A stretch of 64,000 bases of DNA, taken from positions 1,922,001 through 1,986,000 of the forward strand of contig NZ_PYFT01000001.1 in assembly GCF_003023845.1 (NCBI RefSeq), written 5' to 3'. Below the pieces are notes generated by a model. That model ran no database searches, was not told the DNA's origin, and saw nothing but the letters and a program-made list of their open reading frames with translations. Positions 17,047 to 27,849 of the stretch are shown piece by piece (the first letter of the stretch is position 1; each line of letters begins with the position of its first letter). The stretch comes from Adhaeribacter arboris. GTDB taxonomy: Bacteria > Bacteroidota > Bacteroidia > Cytophagales > Hymenobacteraceae. Position numbers and translations under genes: made by a program.

Positions 17047-20000
17047 CTATTGCTTTTGCAAGTGATCCATTTCGGCTTGTAATTCTGTAATAGCTTGTTT
17101 GGTTACAGTTTGAATAATAGCCATTAAGTTGGGAATGCCATCTAAATTGGTTTGTTGCCGGGCGTTCGTTTCCAGATCCCGAATGGGCTGGTGCAAGGCA
17201 GAAATTCCTACAGTATCAAAATTTGCTTTTAGCTGATGCGCCAGATTACCTGCTTTCGCCCAATCGGCTTGGGCCACGGCTTCCTGCATGGTCTGAACCT
17301 GCGGGGGTACCTGCTCAATAAACATTTGCAAAAACTTTATTAAAAACTCGGTATTTCCATTGGCCATGCTTTGCAATATGGCTAGGTTACAAACTTTTTC
17401 GGGCATTGCATTGTGGGATATAGTCAAATTTATTGCGTTTTTTATAATTAATAAGGAATCAGCCTGCTTGGGTTTAGTTGGAGCTATATTAGCTGCTATT
17501 TTCTGAAAAAGTTTACATTCTTCAAAAGGCTTAGCCAGGTAATCGTTCATACCACCAGCAATGTATTGCTCGGCATCTCCTTTTAAAGCATTGGCCGTTA
17601 ACGCAATGATGGGGATATTGGCCTTCCGGGGATCAGTTAGGCGCCGGATCTGCTGCGTTGCTTCCATGCCACTTACTTCGGGCATTTGGATGTCCATTAA
17701 TACTAAATCGTAGTATTGATGAGAAGCTAATTCCACGGCTTCTTTACCGTTTTTGGCTATATCCACGGTAAAACCCCAATTGTGCATAATAGATTGGGCT
17801 AAAAACTGATTAACCGCATTGTCTTCGGCCAGTAGTATTTTTAATTGTCCTAAACTAGTAAAATCAATGGTTTGTTCTTCCGCAAAAGCACTTTCAATTA
17901 GAGCAGCGGCCGCTTTTTGAAACGTAAGTTCAAACGTAAACTTACTCCCCTTACCCGGGATACTTTCCACCCAAATACGGCCTCCTTGCTTCTCTACTAA
18001 ATTTTTACAGATAGTAAGACCTAAGCCAGTGCCCCCATAATTGCGGGAAGTATGGGCATGCGCCTGCATAAAGCCTTCGAAAATACTTTCCTGTTTTTCG
18101 AATGGTATGCCAATACCCGAATCTTTTACCGCAAATTGTAAGGTAAGCGCAGTATCGTTTTCCTCCAGAACTTCTGTTTGAATAATGACTACTCCTTGGT
18201 TCGTAAACTTAATAGCATTACTTACTAAATTCAGCAATACTTGGGTAAGACGATGCGGATCGCCAATTAAAAACGGCTGATTTAAATTAAAACTTTTTAC
18301 AATTAAGAGAATATCTTTTTCTTCTGCTTTGTACTCCAAGGCTTGCTGCACACCCTGCAAAATCTCCTGAATATTAAAAGGAATTTGTTCCAGCACCAAC
18401 TTACCCGATTCAATTTTCGCCAGGTCCAAGATATCGTTGATAATGACTAATAAGTTACGGGCCGAATAATCAATAATGTTCAGGTATCTTTGTTGCAGGT
18501 CGTTCAGGAGGGATTTATTTAACAAACCGGCCATGCCCAAAATACCATTAAGCGGGGTCCGAATTTCGTGACTCATATTCGCTAAGAAATTTTTCTTTGC
18601 CACCGCCGAGATTTCGGCGGCTACTTTTGCCTTTTTAAGCTTACGTTCCGTTTTTTTGCGGGCAGTAATATCCCGCGACACGGTTTGTACTTCAATTACG
18701 TCCCGGTTTGAATTAAATATGGGACGTAAGCCACTATCTACCCAAATGTATTGATTATCCTTCCGGCGAATCCGGTATTCAATGTTTTTAGTTGATTTGC
18801 CTCTTTCCAGCACCGCTACTACCTGTTCGATTACTCGTTTCTTATCTTTCGGGTGAATAAACTCGTACGGCGAAACATCCATCATATCTTCCGGAGCATA
18901 ACCTAAAATATCTTGGGCGGAAGGCGAAGCATAAATGATTTTTCCTTCGGGGTCATGCAAACAAACTAAATCGGTCATGTTCTCGGTTATTAACCGGAAC
19001 TGTTTTTCGCTTTTCCGCAATGTATTCTCCGCCGCTTTGCGTTCGCTAATATCCTGGATAATACCGGTAAAAACAGGAGTTTTAGAATTACCGCTGGCCG
19101 TAATAGAAATCTCCACCGGAAATTCTTCGCCGTTGGCGCGCATGGCAGTTAATTCTACCCTCTTACCCATAATTTGAGTTTCGTCGGTTCTAAAGTAGTG
19201 CAACAGACCCGAAGCATGCCCTTCCCGTAAATAAGGTGGAAGAATAATATCATGAAGTTTTTTACCTATTACCTCTTGCCGGCGGTAGCCAAAAGTTTTT
19301 TCAGCTGCCAGGTTAAATTCTATAATATTACCACTATGGTCCATACTAATAATACTTTCCATTGCCGTCGCCAACACCGCCTTATTGCGGGTTTCGCTTT
19401 CCTGTAAAGCCTGTTGGGTATGAACCAAATCGGTAATATCTATCGCTGTACCGGCAACAAACGAAGCACCATTTAAAGTATGAATGGGAAATTTATGTAC
19501 TAAAAATTGCCTTTTAGATCCATTCGGCAGGATTACCTGTTCGCGGCATTCCATTGCCTGCTGACTTTCTGCCACTTTTACATCATTTTGGTGCAAAGAA
19601 GCAGCTATTGGTTCTGGCCATAAGTCAAAATCCGTTTTATTAGCTACCATCTCGCGCGATAGCCCCAAAACATGTTTATGAGTTAAGTTCACATAACTAT
19701 AGCACCAGTCGCGGGTGCTTTTCATCCAGGCTAGTACCGGGCTATTGTCCATAAACGCCGCAAAGCGTTCTTCACTTTCCAGCAATATTTTTTCAGATTT
19801 TTTCTGTTCTGTTATGTCGTGGTTAATAGATAATACTGCTTTTTTTCCTTGGTAAGTGATAAACGAAGCACTTACCGAAAAATGAATTTCATTACCATCT
19901 TTTCGGTATTGAGTAGTTTCTACATTTTCCAGGGTACCGGTACGAATAAGTTGTTGTAAATAGGCCTTACCCCGGACAATATCTTTAGAAATACCCTGCA

Positions 20001-20673
20001 AACTCATGTTCGTAAACTCCGGCAGGGAATAGCCGTAAAGTTGGCAGGCTTTGTGGTTAGCATCAAAAATTTGTTCTGTTTCCGGATCAAATATGAGGAT
20101 AGCATCATTGGCTTTGTTAAAAAGATCGCGGTAATCCCGTTCGGAACGTAGTAAAGCTTCTCGCTCACCCGAAATATCCCTTATTATTCCCCAACATTTA
20201 AACTGGCCGTCTTGATCCATGTAATCGTTCGAACTAATATCGGCTAAAAACCGGCTACCATCTTTGCGGACCAAAACCATTTCTCCTCGGAACTTGCCCG
20301 TCCGGCTTTTTTCCTGCCGGAAAACCACCTGTTTGGGATCGGTTATATCTACTACATCGTAGTAATTGAGGCGAAGCAGTTCTGATTCAGAATATTGCAA
20401 TAAAGTACAAAATGTATGATTCACGCCCAGAATAGTTCCTTCTAAAGACAAAATAACCATAGCCTCCGGGCTTTCCTGAAATAATTGCCGGAAAACCGTG
20501 TCGTACGTGTAAGATGGCTTAGCTACTAGCTGGTTCGTTGGCTGAGCTGTTGTGTAGCGCGCAAGGATTGGTTCTTTTTGTATTAATTGTTCATTTAACA
20601 GTTGATTATCTTCTTCGGCTTTCGCTAGTTTAATTTGTAATTCCTGTATTTGATCCAATAGATTTGTTTGCAT
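17047..20673 (-). CDS. hybrid sensor histidine kinase with five PAS domains, receiver and HPt
   Basis: 1208 residues. Order: coiled-coil N-terminus (1-50, LDQIQELQIKLAKAEEDNQ), five PAS/PAC units (about 55-690, each ending in a GIxRDISxRK-type PAC), HisKA with SHEIRTPLNGILG (phospho-His702), HATPase (about 815-935: NLVSNAIKF, DSGIGIP, GGTGLGL), receiver (LLAEDNAVNQ, phospho-Asp994 in LMDIQMPEVSG) and an HPt domain (His1146 in LAHQLKANF). All phosphorelay residues are present. No membrane segment is seen, so it is a cytoplasmic sensor, perhaps of redox or small ligands through PAS. No partner response regulator lies nearby. Confidence 0.93.
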   Translation of the reverse strand: MQTNLLDQIQELQIKLAKAEEDNQLLNEQLIQKEPILARYTTAQPTNQLVAKPSYTYDTVFRQLFQESPEAMVILSLEGTILGVNHTFCTLLQYSESELLRLNYYDVVDITDPKQVVFRQEKSRTGKFRGEMVLVRKDGSRFLADISSNDYMDQDGQFKCWGIIRDISGEREALLRSERDYRDLFNKANDAILIFDPETEQIFDANHKACQLYGYSLPEFTNMSLQGISKDIVRGKAYLQQLIRTGTLENVETTQYRKDGNEIHFSVSASFITYQGKKAVLSINHDITEQKKSEKILLESEERFAAFMDNSPVLAWMKSTRDWCYSYVNLTHKHVLGLSREMVANKTDFDLWPEPIAASLHQNDVKVAESQQAMECREQVILPNGSKRQFLVHKFPIHTLNGASFVAGTAIDITDLVHTQQALQESETRNKAVLATAMESIISMDHSGNIIEFNLAAEKTFGYRRQEVIGKKLHDIILPPYLREGHASGLLHYFRTDETQIMGKRVELTAMRANGEEFPVEISITASGNSKTPVFTGIIQDISERKAAENTLRKSEKQFRLITENMTDLVCLHDPEGKIIYASPSAQDILGYAPEDMMDVSPYEFIHPKDKKRVIEQVVAVLERGKSTKNIEYRIRRKDNQYIWVDSGLRPIFNSNRDVIEVQTVSRDITARKKTERKLKKAKVAAEISAVAKKNFLANMSHEIRTPLNGILGMAGLLNKSLLNDLQQRYLNIIDYSARNLLVIINDILDLAKIESGKLVLEQIPFNIQEILQGVQQALEYKAEEKDILLIVKSFNLNQPFLIGDPHRLTQVLLNLVSNAIKFTNQGVVIIQTEVLEENDTALTLQFAVKDSGIGIPFEKQESIFEGFMQAHAHTSRNYGGTGLGLTICKNLVEKQGGRIWVESIPGKGSKFTFELTFQKAAAALIESAFAEEQTIDFTSLGQLKILLAEDNAVNQFLAQSIMHNWGFTVDIAKNGKEAVELASHQYYDLVLMDIQMPEVSGMEATQQIRRLTDPRKANIPIIALTANALKGDAEQYIAGGMNDYLAKPFEECKLFQKIAANIAPTKPKQADSLLIIKNAINLTISHNAMPEKVCNLAILQSMANGNTEFLIKFLQMFIEQVPPQVQTMQEAVAQADWAKAGNLAHQLKANFDTVGISALHQPIRDLETNARQQTNLDGIPNLMAIIQTVTKQAITELQAEMDHLQKQ

Positions 20674-20954
20674 ATTTTTACTCGTACCAACCTGCCTGTT
20701 TTGTAATGAAACCGTAAAAATGCAAATTTAATTTTTTGACGGCGAGTTAATCTTATTTAAATAAAACAAAAACACCACGCTTTTCTTGTTAGAATATAAA
20801 TCCGGTTTAAACTACAATGGGGCAATTAAATCAGGGAATTAATGCATTTGGACCTGAAAACCAGGTACCAGCCGAAATAGTTCGGTAAAAAAATAAACCA
20901 ATTTTTACTTAGGCGGTAGAATAAGCAATAGTTTATACTTAATTAAAAATTTTT

Positions 20955-21587
20955 ATGGCAAATGCTACTTTATTAAAAATTCATCCGGATAATCCGCCTC
21001 TGAACAAAATTATGCAGGTGGTAGATATTCTACGCAAAGGAGGAATTGTAATTTACCCTACTGATACCATCTACGGAATGGGTTGTGATTTGCATAATGC
21101 CCGAGCTTTAGAACGGCTTTGTCAACTCAAAGGCATTAAACCCGATAAAGCCAATTTGTCTTTTATTTGTGCCGACCTGACGCATATTGCTGATTATGCC
21201 CGTAATATTTCTACTTCGGTTTACAAAGTAATGAAAAAAGCCCTTCCGGGTCCTTTTACTTTTGTACTGGAAGCAAGCAGCAAAGTACCCCGACTCGGGG
21301 GCATCCGCAAAAAAACCGTTGGTATCCGGGTACCGGATAATCAGATTCCATTATGCATTGTCCGGGAACTAGGTAATCCCATTATTTCAACCTCTATCCA
21401 CGACGACGATGAAATAATCGAATATGCTACTGATCCGGAGCTAATTTATGAAAAATTTCGGCATTTAGTAGATGCCGTAGTAGATGGGGGCTACGGCAAG
21501 AACGTACCCTCTACGGTTGTTATTTGCGAAGATGAGCAGTTTGAGGTTCTTCGGCAGGGAGCCGGCGATATAGCAAACTTCGTTTGA
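20955..21587 (+). CDS. tsaC: L-threonylcarbamoyladenylate synthase (TsaC/Sua5/YwlC family)
   Basis: 210 residues. It makes threonylcarbamoyl-AMP from threonine, bicarbonate and ATP, the first step of the t6A37 tRNA modification. Family blocks: GGIVIYPTDTIYGMGCD (near residue 28), LKGIKPDKANLSFICADL, KKALPGPFTFVLEAS, KTVGIRVPDN and GNPIISTSIHDDDE. It is the short TsaC/YrdC-only form without the Sua5 C-terminal domain. It is convergent with the acyltransferase at 21720, the gap being filled by heptad repeats and hairpins. Confidence 0.9.
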   Translation: MANATLLKIHPDNPPLNKIMQVVDILRKGGIVIYPTDTIYGMGCDLHNARALERLCQLKGIKPDKANLSFICADLTHIADYARNISTSVYKVMKKALPGPFTFVLEASSKVPRLGGIRKKTVGIRVPDNQIPLCIVRELGNPIISTSIHDDDEIIEYATDPELIYEKFRHLVDAVVDGGYGKNVPSTVVICEDEQFEVLRQGAGDIANFV

Positions 21588-21722
21588 CTAATAAGTTAAG
21601 AGTTATGAGTTTAAAATCTATCTAAAATTTAATGAAAAGAATACTTAAAAGTTTATTTAGCTTTCATAAATTTTAGCGATAAAATCGCTCCGAAACTCAT
21701 AACTCATAACTTTTAACTCTCA
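21588..21722. repeat. heptad repeats and hairpins between two convergent genes
   Basis: From the tsaC stop: CTAATAA, GTTAAGA, GTTATGA, GTTTAAA (21588-21615). At the other end: AACTCAT, AACTCAT, AACTTTT, AACTCTC (21694-21721), which overlaps the stop codon of the opposite gene. The two arrays are inverse complements. Between them, 21622-21637 pairs imperfectly with 21662-21676, and AGCGAT/ATCGCT at 21675-21689 is a tight hairpin. The whole gap could fold into one structure and serve as a bidirectional terminator. Confidence 0.6.
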
Positions 21723-22613
21723 ACTGCCCACCGGGCGGGCATGTTTCCAGCGACGGTGCGACCAAAGATAATCGGCGGGGTTTTCGTGAATCCAGTTTTC
21801 CAGCATGCGGGCAAATTGTTCCGTCAGGGGAAAGGCTGTTTGTAAAGCGGCTTCGGTGGGCTCCATCGGAATAAATTTAAAATGGTAATAACCCCGGCCC
21901 ACTCGTTGCGCATGAATAAAAAACACCGTCATATTAAAAGCCTTGGCTAGTTTTTCGCCGCCTACAAAAAAACCGGCATCCTGGTTCATAAAGGTAGTCC
22001 AATACTGAATTTCGCTTTTGGGCGGGGTTTGGTCCGATAACATACAGAAAAGCCGCGGCCGATTTTTATATTGAATTAAATGCCGCAAACTATCTTTCAT
22101 GCGCACTAAATCAGGACCTAATCGGGTACGAATATGCCACACGAATGCTTCGAAAAAGCTATTGCTCAAAGGTTTATAAACCACGTCAATAGGGCAACTT
22201 AAGAAAGGAATTCCGCCCGAAGGAGCCCATTCCCAATTTCCCTGGTGGCCGCCCAGGGCTAAAACCAAATTCCCTTTATTCGTTTCCGCTTCAATTATCT
22301 CCGGATTAAGTATTTGTACGCGTTTTTTTAATTGCGGCAGCGAAATAGAAGCCAGTTTTATGGTTTCTATAATAATATCGGTCAGGTTACGATAAAACCG
22401 TTTGGCAATTTTTAAATGTTGTGCCTTACTCTTTTCCGGAAAAGCCCGATGTAGATTCTGCAAAACTACTTTCTTGCGATAACCAATTATATGGTATATT
22501 AAAACGTATAATCCATCGGAAATAAAGTAAAGAACCGGGAAAGGCAGCCAAGCAATGGCTATCAACAGCCACCAAAGCAAATAATACCGTTTCCGGACGG
22601 GTAATTTCTTCAT
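21720..22613 (-). CDS. lipid A acyltransferase family (LpxL/HtrB-like)
   Basis: 297 residues. It has an N-terminal membrane segment (LLWWLLIAIAWLPFPVLYFISDGLYVLIY) and the lysophospholipid/late-acyltransferase HX4E motif in ALGGHQGNWEWAP (near residue 120). The block CMLSDQTPPKSEIQYWTTFMNQDAGFF and NPADYLWSHRRWKHARP at the end are typical of LpxL/LpxM-type enzymes. The expected role is adding the secondary acyl chain to lipid A at the inner membrane; in Bacteroidota it may instead acylate another lipid such as an aminolipid. It is single, and convergent with tsaC. Confidence 0.85.
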   Translation of the reverse strand: MKKLPVRKRYYLLWWLLIAIAWLPFPVLYFISDGLYVLIYHIIGYRKKVVLQNLHRAFPEKSKAQHLKIAKRFYRNLTDIIIETIKLASISLPQLKKRVQILNPEIIEAETNKGNLVLALGGHQGNWEWAPSGGIPFLSCPIDVVYKPLSNSFFEAFVWHIRTRLGPDLVRMKDSLRHLIQYKNRPRLFCMLSDQTPPKSEIQYWTTFMNQDAGFFVGGEKLAKAFNMTVFFIHAQRVGRGYYHFKFIPMEPTEAALQTAFPLTEQFARMLENWIHENPADYLWSHRRWKHARPVGS

Positions 22614-22699
22614 GAGGGCAATTGGTTTGATTTAGAAGATTTAGTACCTTCCACACGATTTCTCATAAAAGATGCTAATATAGCGGTATTGAAGCCGAT

Positions 22700-23302
22700 T
22701 TGTATATGCCGCTATTATCTGAAATTCATTATAACCCGTGTATTGCTTATTTTCAGCGGGTAAATAAAACCGATGAAATCTGGCTCGAACAGCACGAGCA
22801 TTACCTAAAACAAAGTTATCGCAATCGCTGTTCTATTTTAACGGCACAAGGCGTAAAAGATTTAACTATCCCGGTAAAAAAAGGCAACCGTAAAACATTA
22901 ATAACAGAAGTTGAAATTGATTACGACCAGAAATGGCTAAATACCCACTGGCGAACTATTAAATCGGGCTACGGGAGCGCTCCTTATTTTACTTACTACA
23001 GCGATTTATTACAACAAATTTTAGAGCAGCGCGTTCCTACATTATTCGGGTTAAATGAAGCTCTTTTAAACTTTTATCTAAAAAGTTTGCAAATCCGCAA
23101 ACCTATTACCTACACAAAGGAGTATATCACTTTGTACCCAAACGGGGTACTAGACTTACGAAATCAGATTCACCCGAAGAAGAAGTCTGCCATTTTGGAC
23201 ATTAAACCTTACCAACAGGTGTTTGGCAAACAATTTGCCCCTAATTTGAGTATAATTGATTTGTTGTTTTCACAAGGTCCAGCAGCGAAAAACTACCTGT
23301 AA
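22700..23302 (+). CDS. WbqC family protein
   Basis: 200 residues of the WbqC-like family: HYNPCIAYFQRVNKTDEIWLEQHEHY at the N-terminus (usual YLPPIsYFa type), YRNRCSILTAQGVKDLTIPV and WRTIKSGYGSAPYFTYY. WbqC proteins occur in polysaccharide clusters, but this standalone Bacteroidota form is widespread and its biochemical role is not established. The start is the first ATG that keeps the whole family N-terminus (22700 or the next at 22706). It is divergent from the LpxL-like gene, with a gap of 86 bp. Confidence 0.8.
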   Translation: MYMPLLSEIHYNPCIAYFQRVNKTDEIWLEQHEHYLKQSYRNRCSILTAQGVKDLTIPVKKGNRKTLITEVEIDYDQKWLNTHWRTIKSGYGSAPYFTYYSDLLQQILEQRVPTLFGLNEALLNFYLKSLQIRKPITYTKEYITLYPNGVLDLRNQIHPKKKSAILDIKPYQQVFGKQFAPNLSIIDLLFSQGPAAKNYL

Positions 23303-23341
23303 TTTCAGTTATTATTACACTGAACAATTACGTACAAATGC

Positions 23342-23370
23342 TTGTTTTTAAAATATAAACGCTTATCTTG
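23342..23370 (+). promoter_or_regulatory. possible Bacteroidota-type promoter of clpC
   Basis: TTG at 23342-23344 and TTATCTTG at 23363-23370 are 18 nt apart. The second box matches TAnnTTTG in 6 of 8 positions. It lies about 50 bp before the clpC ATG. The match is moderate only. Confidence 0.3.
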
Positions 23371-23419
23371 TTACGGCGGCAATCAAATGGAATGCATTTT
23401 TTATTTTTAATTAATATAC

Positions 23420-26002
23420 ATGGAAGCTAAATTCTCAAACCGAGTAAAAGAGGTCATCTCGCTTAGCCGTGAAGAAGCTATTCGACTTGGTCATGATTAT
23501 ATAGGTACAGAACACTTGCTTTTAGGTATGATTCGCGAAGGCGAAGGTACTGCTATTACCTTGCTGAAAAAACTGGGTATTTCGATCGACGAGTTGAAGT
23601 ATGCTTTAGAGCAGGCTACCCGTAATACGGCGAGCCCCGGCACCAGCATCACTGGCAGCATTCCGCTCACGAAACAAACCGAAAAGGTATTGAAGATTAC
23701 TTACCTGGAAGCCAAAATATTTAAAAGCGATATTATTGGCACCGAACATTTATTGCTCTCCATCCTGCGGGATGAAGATAACATATCTTCGCAAACTTTA
23801 GCCAAATTTAACGTGAACTACGAAACCATAAGAGATTCCTTGGATTATCAAAACAATAATCCCATGGCGTCTTCCGATACCGACGACAACGACGACAACG
23901 ATAAATTATTTGGCAGCAGCTCCAGCAAAGGTAGTACTGCCAAAAAACCTGGCGAAAAATCCCGGACTCCCGTATTGGATAACTTTGGTCGCGATTTAAC
24001 CAAATTGGCCGAAGAAGACAAACTTGACCCCATAGTAGGCCGCGAAAAAGAAATCGAACGCGTTGCCCAGGTACTAAGTCGGCGTAAAAAGAACAACCCG
24101 ATTTTAATTGGGGAACCCGGGGTAGGTAAAACCGCTATCGCCGAAGGTTTAGCCTTACGTATTGTGCAGAAAAAGGTATCGCGCGTGTTGTTTAACAAAC
24201 GCGTCGTTACTTTGGATCTAGCTTCTTTGGTTGCTGGCACCAAATACCGGGGTCAGTTCGAAGAGCGTATGAAAGCCGTGATGAACGAATTGGAAAAATC
24301 ACCGGATGTAATTTTGTTCATTGATGAGCTGCATACCATTGTGGGTGCGGGTGGCGCTTCTGGCTCCTTAGATGCCAGCAACATGTTTAAACCGGCTCTG
24401 GCTCGCGGCGAAATTCAATGCATCGGGGCTACTACCTTAGATGAATACCGTCAGTACATCGAGAAAGATGGCGCTTTAGCCCGTCGTTTCCAGATTGTAA
24501 TGGTAGATCCAACATCGCCGGAAGAAACCATCGAGATTCTGAACAACATTAAAGATAAATACCAGGATCACCACCACGTATTGTACACCGACAAAGCGAT
24601 TGAGGCTTGCGTGAAGTTATCAGATCGTTACATGAGTGACCGTTTCTTACCAGACAAAGCGATTGATATCTTGGACGAAGCGGGTGCCCGCGTACACATT
24701 AACAACATTATAGTACCGGAAGATATTCTAAAACTCGAAGAGCAAATTGAGAATATCAAAACTGAGAAAAACCGGGTAGTAAAATCGCAGAAATACGAAG
24801 AAGCGGCTCAGTTGCGCGATAAAGAGAAAAAATTAATCGATCAGTTGGATGCCGCTAAAAGAAGCTGGGAAGAAGAAACCAAGAAGAAACGTTATACCGT
24901 TAAGGAAGAAAACGTGGCCGAAGTAATCGCTATGATGACAGGTATTCCGGTAAAACGTATTGCTCAGAAAGAAGGTGTAAAACTGTTGAACATGGGCGAA
25001 GAACTGCGTGGTAGAGTTATCGGTCAGGATAAAGCCATTGCGCAGTTAGTAAAAGCCATTCAGCGCACCCGGGTAGGTTTGAAAGATCCGAAAAAGCCAA
25101 TTGGTTCTTTTGTATTCTTAGGTCCGACCGGGGTAGGTAAAACCGAGTTAGCTAAAGTTCTCGCTACTTATTTGTTCGATAAAGAGGATGCTTTAGTTCG
25201 GATTGACATGAGCGAATACATGGAGAAATTCAGCGTATCGCGCTTAGTGGGAGCGCCTCCTGGCTACGTAGGTTACGAAGAAGGTGGTCAGTTAACCGAG
25301 AAAATCCGTCGGAAACCGTATTCAGTGGTATTATTAGATGAGATTGAGAAAGCGCATCCGGATATTTATAACTTATTGTTACAAGTACTGGATGATGGTA
25401 TTTTAACGGATGGTTTAGGCCGTAAGGTAGATTTTCGGAATACCATTATCATTATGACGTCGAACATTGGAGCCCGCGATTTACAGGATTTTGGCGCGGG
25501 TATCGGTTTCGCCTCTAAAGCCAAGCAAGAAAACATGGACGAAATCATGAAAGGCACTATCGCCAGTGCGCTGAAGAAAACCTTCTCGCCGGAATTTATG
25601 AACCGTCTGGACGATGTAATTGTGTTTAACTCGCTTAATCGCGAAGATATTCATAAAATCATCGATATTTCGTTGGGCAAATTGCTGCACCGCGTGGATG
25701 CCTTAGGGTACAAAATTGAATTAACGGATAAAGCTAAAGATTTTGTAGCCGAAAAAGGTTATGATCCTAAGTACGGTGCTCGTCCGTTGAACCGGGCGAT
25801 TCAGAAATACCTGGAAGATCCGATTGCCGAAGAAATTCTGAAAGCGGAATTGACCCACGGCGATACCATTATCATCGACCACGAAGAAGGCAAGGAAACT
25901 TTAACGTTCCAGTCGAAGAACAGTGGTAAAGGCACTACCGATAAAAAAGATGAATTGCCGGAAACGGAGCCTAGAACTACGGATCCAAAAGCAACCGAGT
26001 AA
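23420..26002 (+). CDS. clpC: ATP-dependent Clp protease ATP-binding subunit ClpC
   Basis: 860 residues. Two N-terminal Clp repeats (about 1-145; both contain GxEHLLLxxxR), an acidic linker (DTDDNDDND near 155), AAA+ module 1 (Walker A GEPGVGKT near 232, Walker [11 protein letters not shown]), the UVR/coiled M-domain (about 435-470, [15 protein letters not shown]) that identifies ClpC rather than ClpA or ClpB, and AAA+ module 2 (GPTGVGKT near 568, [11 protein letters not shown]). It unfolds substrates for ClpP in the cytoplasm. The C-terminal tail is long and charged. It is monocistronic with a strong terminator; no CtsR or McsAB partners are near. Confidence 0.96.
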   Translation: MEAKFSNRVKEVISLSREEAIRLGHDYIGTEHLLLGMIREGEGTAITLLKKLGISIDELKYALEQATRNTASPGTSITGSIPLTKQTEKVLKITYLEAKIFKSDIIGTEHLLLSILRDEDNISSQTLAKFNVNYETIRDSLDYQNNNPMASSDTDDNDDNDKLFGSSSSKGSTAKKPGEKSRTPVLDNFGRDLTKLAEEDKLDPIVGREKEIERVAQVLSRRKKNNPILIGEPGVGKTAIAEGLALRIVQKKVSRVLFNKRVVTLDLASLVAGTKYRGQFEERMKAVMNELEKSPDVILFIDELHTIVGAGGASGSLDASNMFKPALARGEIQCIGATTLDEYRQYIEKDGALARRFQIVMVDPTSPEETIEILNNIKDKYQDHHHVLYTDKAIEACVKLSDRYMSDRFLPDKAIDILDEAGARVHINNIIVPEDILKLEEQIENIKTEKNRVVKSQKYEEAAQLRDKEKKLIDQLDAAKRSWEEETKKKRYTVKEENVAEVIAMMTGIPVKRIAQKEGVKLLNMGEELRGRVIGQDKAIAQLVKAIQRTRVGLKDPKKPIGSFVFLGPTGVGKTELAKVLATYLFDKEDALVRIDMSEYMEKFSVSRLVGAPPGYVGYEEGGQLTEKIRRKPYSVVLLDEIEKAHPDIYNLLLQVLDDGILTDGLGRKVDFRNTIIIMTSNIGARDLQDFGAGIGFASKAKQENMDEIMKGTIASALKKTFSPEFMNRLDDVIVFNSLNREDIHKIIDISLGKLLHRVDALGYKIELTDKAKDFVAEKGYDPKYGARPLNRAIQKYLEDPIAEEILKAELTHGDTIIIDHEEGKETLTFQSKNSGKGTTDKKDELPETEPRTTDPKATE

Positions 26003-26024
26003 AAATATAATAGAGTTTTAATAG

Positions 26025-26052
26025 AAAGGCTGACAGTATTGTCAGCCTTTTT
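26025..26052 (+). terminator. rho-independent terminator of clpC
   Basis: AAAGGCTGAC at 26025-26034 and GTCAGCCTTT at 26041-26050 form a 10-bp stem with a 6-nt loop, followed by TTT. Confidence 0.85.
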
Positions 26053-26160
26053 TGTTTGTTAACGTTAACTTAATATTATTAAAAATTTATTCTGGTGGTA
26101 GTTCATCTTTTTATAAATTTACACACGTAACTATCTAAACCCACCCGAGCAGCGCATTAC

Positions 26161-27720
26161 ATGGCAGACACAACCGGCTTAAGTAAAATAGAAATTTTAG
26201 AACAAAAGAACGCGGAGGCTTTATTAGGTGGGGGCCAAGCCCGCATTAATGCTCAACACGCTAAAGGGAAACTTACTGCCCGCGAGCGGGTTGATTTATT
26301 TCTGGATCCAGGCTCTTTTGAAGAAATCGGAAAATTTGTCATGCATCGCTCCAAAGATTTTGGCCTGGACAAAGAGTATTATTTAGGTGATGGGGTGGTA
26401 ACCGGTTATGGCACGGTAAACGGCAGATTGGTATACGTATTTTCGCAGGATTTTACCGTCTTTGGCGGTTCTCTTTCCGAAACTCACGCCGAGAAAATAG
26501 TTAAGATCATGGATTTAGCCATGAAGAACGGGGCTCCGGTAATTGGCTTGAATGATTCCGGTGGAGCCCGTATTCAGGAAGGAGTGGTTTCATTGGGTGG
26601 GTACGCCGATATTTTTTACAAAAATACTTTAGCATCCGGTGTAATACCCCAGATTTCTGCCGTAATGGGGCCTTGCGCGGGAGGTGCCGTTTATTCGCCG
26701 GCCATTACAGATTTTATTTTAATGGTCGAGAATACCTCTTATATGTTTGTAACTGGCCCTAATGTGGTAAAAACCGTAACCCACGAAAATGTAACTTCCG
26801 AAGAATTAGGTGGAGCCAGCACGCACAGTATGAAAAGTGGGGTAACACATTTTTCTTGTGCCAACGAGGTAGAGTGCCTGAATACCATAAAAAAATTAAT
26901 TAGTTATATTCCCCAAAACTGCGAAGATACCACGCCCCCTCTCCCCTACGATTCTAAGGAAGAAGAAACCCGTCCGGAATTAAATAACATTATTCCGGAT
27001 AATCCTAACCAACCTTACGATATTCGGGAAGTAATTACAGGTATCATCGATACCGATTCCTTTCTAGAAGTACACCAAAACTTTGGGGAAAACATTGTAG
27101 TAGGATTTGCCCGTTTAGCCGGCCGCAGCATTGGTATTGTGGGAAATCAACCCGCGGTTTTAGCCGGGGTTTTAGACATAAATGCCAGCACCAAAGCGGC
27201 GCGTTTTGTACGATTTTGCGATTGCTTTAATATACCCTTACTTGTGCTGGAAGATGTACCGGGATTTTTACCGGGCACCGACCAAGAATGGCGGGGCATT
27301 ATAACAAATGGAGCTAAATTATTGTATGCTTTCTGTGAAGCCACGGTTCCCCGTATTACAGTTATTACGCGCAAAGCCTACGGCGGTGCCTACGATGTTA
27401 TGAACTCTAAACATATTGGGGCTGATTTAAATTATGCCTGGCCTACGGCCGAAATTGCGGTAATGGGTGCTAAAGGTGCCGCCGAAATTATATTTAAGCG
27501 CGAGATTGCGGCAGATCCGGATCCGGAAGCCAAACTGGCCGAAAAAGTGGAAGAATACCAGAAGAAATTTGCTACTCCTTACCGGGCAGCTCACCGGGGA
27601 TTTATTGATGAAGTAATTTTGCCGGAGCAAACGCGGGCTAAATTAATAAAAGCATTTAAGATGTTGGAAAACAAAGTAGACCAGCTTCCCCGTAAAAAGC
27701 ACGGGAATATACCTTTGTAG
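26161..27720 (+). CDS. acyl-CoA carboxylase, carboxyltransferase (beta) subunit
   Basis: 519 residues, the standard length of propionyl-/methylmalonyl-CoA carboxyltransferase subunits. Blocks: [118 protein letters not shown], and the C-terminal [14 protein letters not shown]. It transfers the carboxyl group from carboxybiotin to propionyl-CoA or a related acyl-CoA, linking odd-chain and branched amino-acid breakdown to the TCA cycle. The biotin carboxylase/carrier subunit is not next to it. The following gap is made of periodic repeats. Confidence 0.92.
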   Translation: MADTTGLSKIEILEQKNAEALLGGGQARINAQHAKGKLTARERVDLFLDPGSFEEIGKFVMHRSKDFGLDKEYYLGDGVVTGYGTVNGRLVYVFSQDFTVFGGSLSETHAEKIVKIMDLAMKNGAPVIGLNDSGGARIQEGVVSLGGYADIFYKNTLASGVIPQISAVMGPCAGGAVYSPAITDFILMVENTSYMFVTGPNVVKTVTHENVTSEELGGASTHSMKSGVTHFSCANEVECLNTIKKLISYIPQNCEDTTPPLPYDSKEEETRPELNNIIPDNPNQPYDIREVITGIIDTDSFLEVHQNFGENIVVGFARLAGRSIGIVGNQPAVLAGVLDINASTKAARFVRFCDCFNIPLLVLEDVPGFLPGTDQEWRGIITNGAKLLYAFCEATVPRITVITRKAYGGAYDVMNSKHIGADLNYAWPTAEIAVMGAKGAAEIIFKREIAADPDPEAKLAEKVEEYQKKFATPYRAAHRGFIDEVILPEQTRAKLIKAFKMLENKVDQLPRKKHGNIPL

Positions 27721-27724
27721 TTAC

Positions 27725-27843
27725 AGGTTGTCAGGTTGCAAGTGAGAAAGTTAAATCATTTTTTAGTTTAACAATTCATTTGTTCAACAATGTTACAATC
27801 CCACAATTTAACTATTTAATAATTTACCCGTTCAACATTTAAA
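27725..27843. repeat. octad-periodic AT-rich intergenic repeat
   Basis: Beginning 4 bp after the stop codon: CAGGTTGT, CAGGTTGC, then further on AACAATTC, ATTTGTTC, AACAATGT, TACAATCCC, ACAATTTA, ACTATTTA, ATAATTTA, CCCGTTCA, ACATTTAA. The step is 8 nt with one 9-nt unit. It leads without a break into the heptad array at 27850. Confidence 0.6.
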
Positions 27844-27849
27844 ATTAAA

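Noticed and set aside
17047-20673. Internal repeats of the PAS region as a DNA repeat
   Set aside because: The similarity is at the protein-domain level only; nucleotide sequences of the PAS units have diverged.
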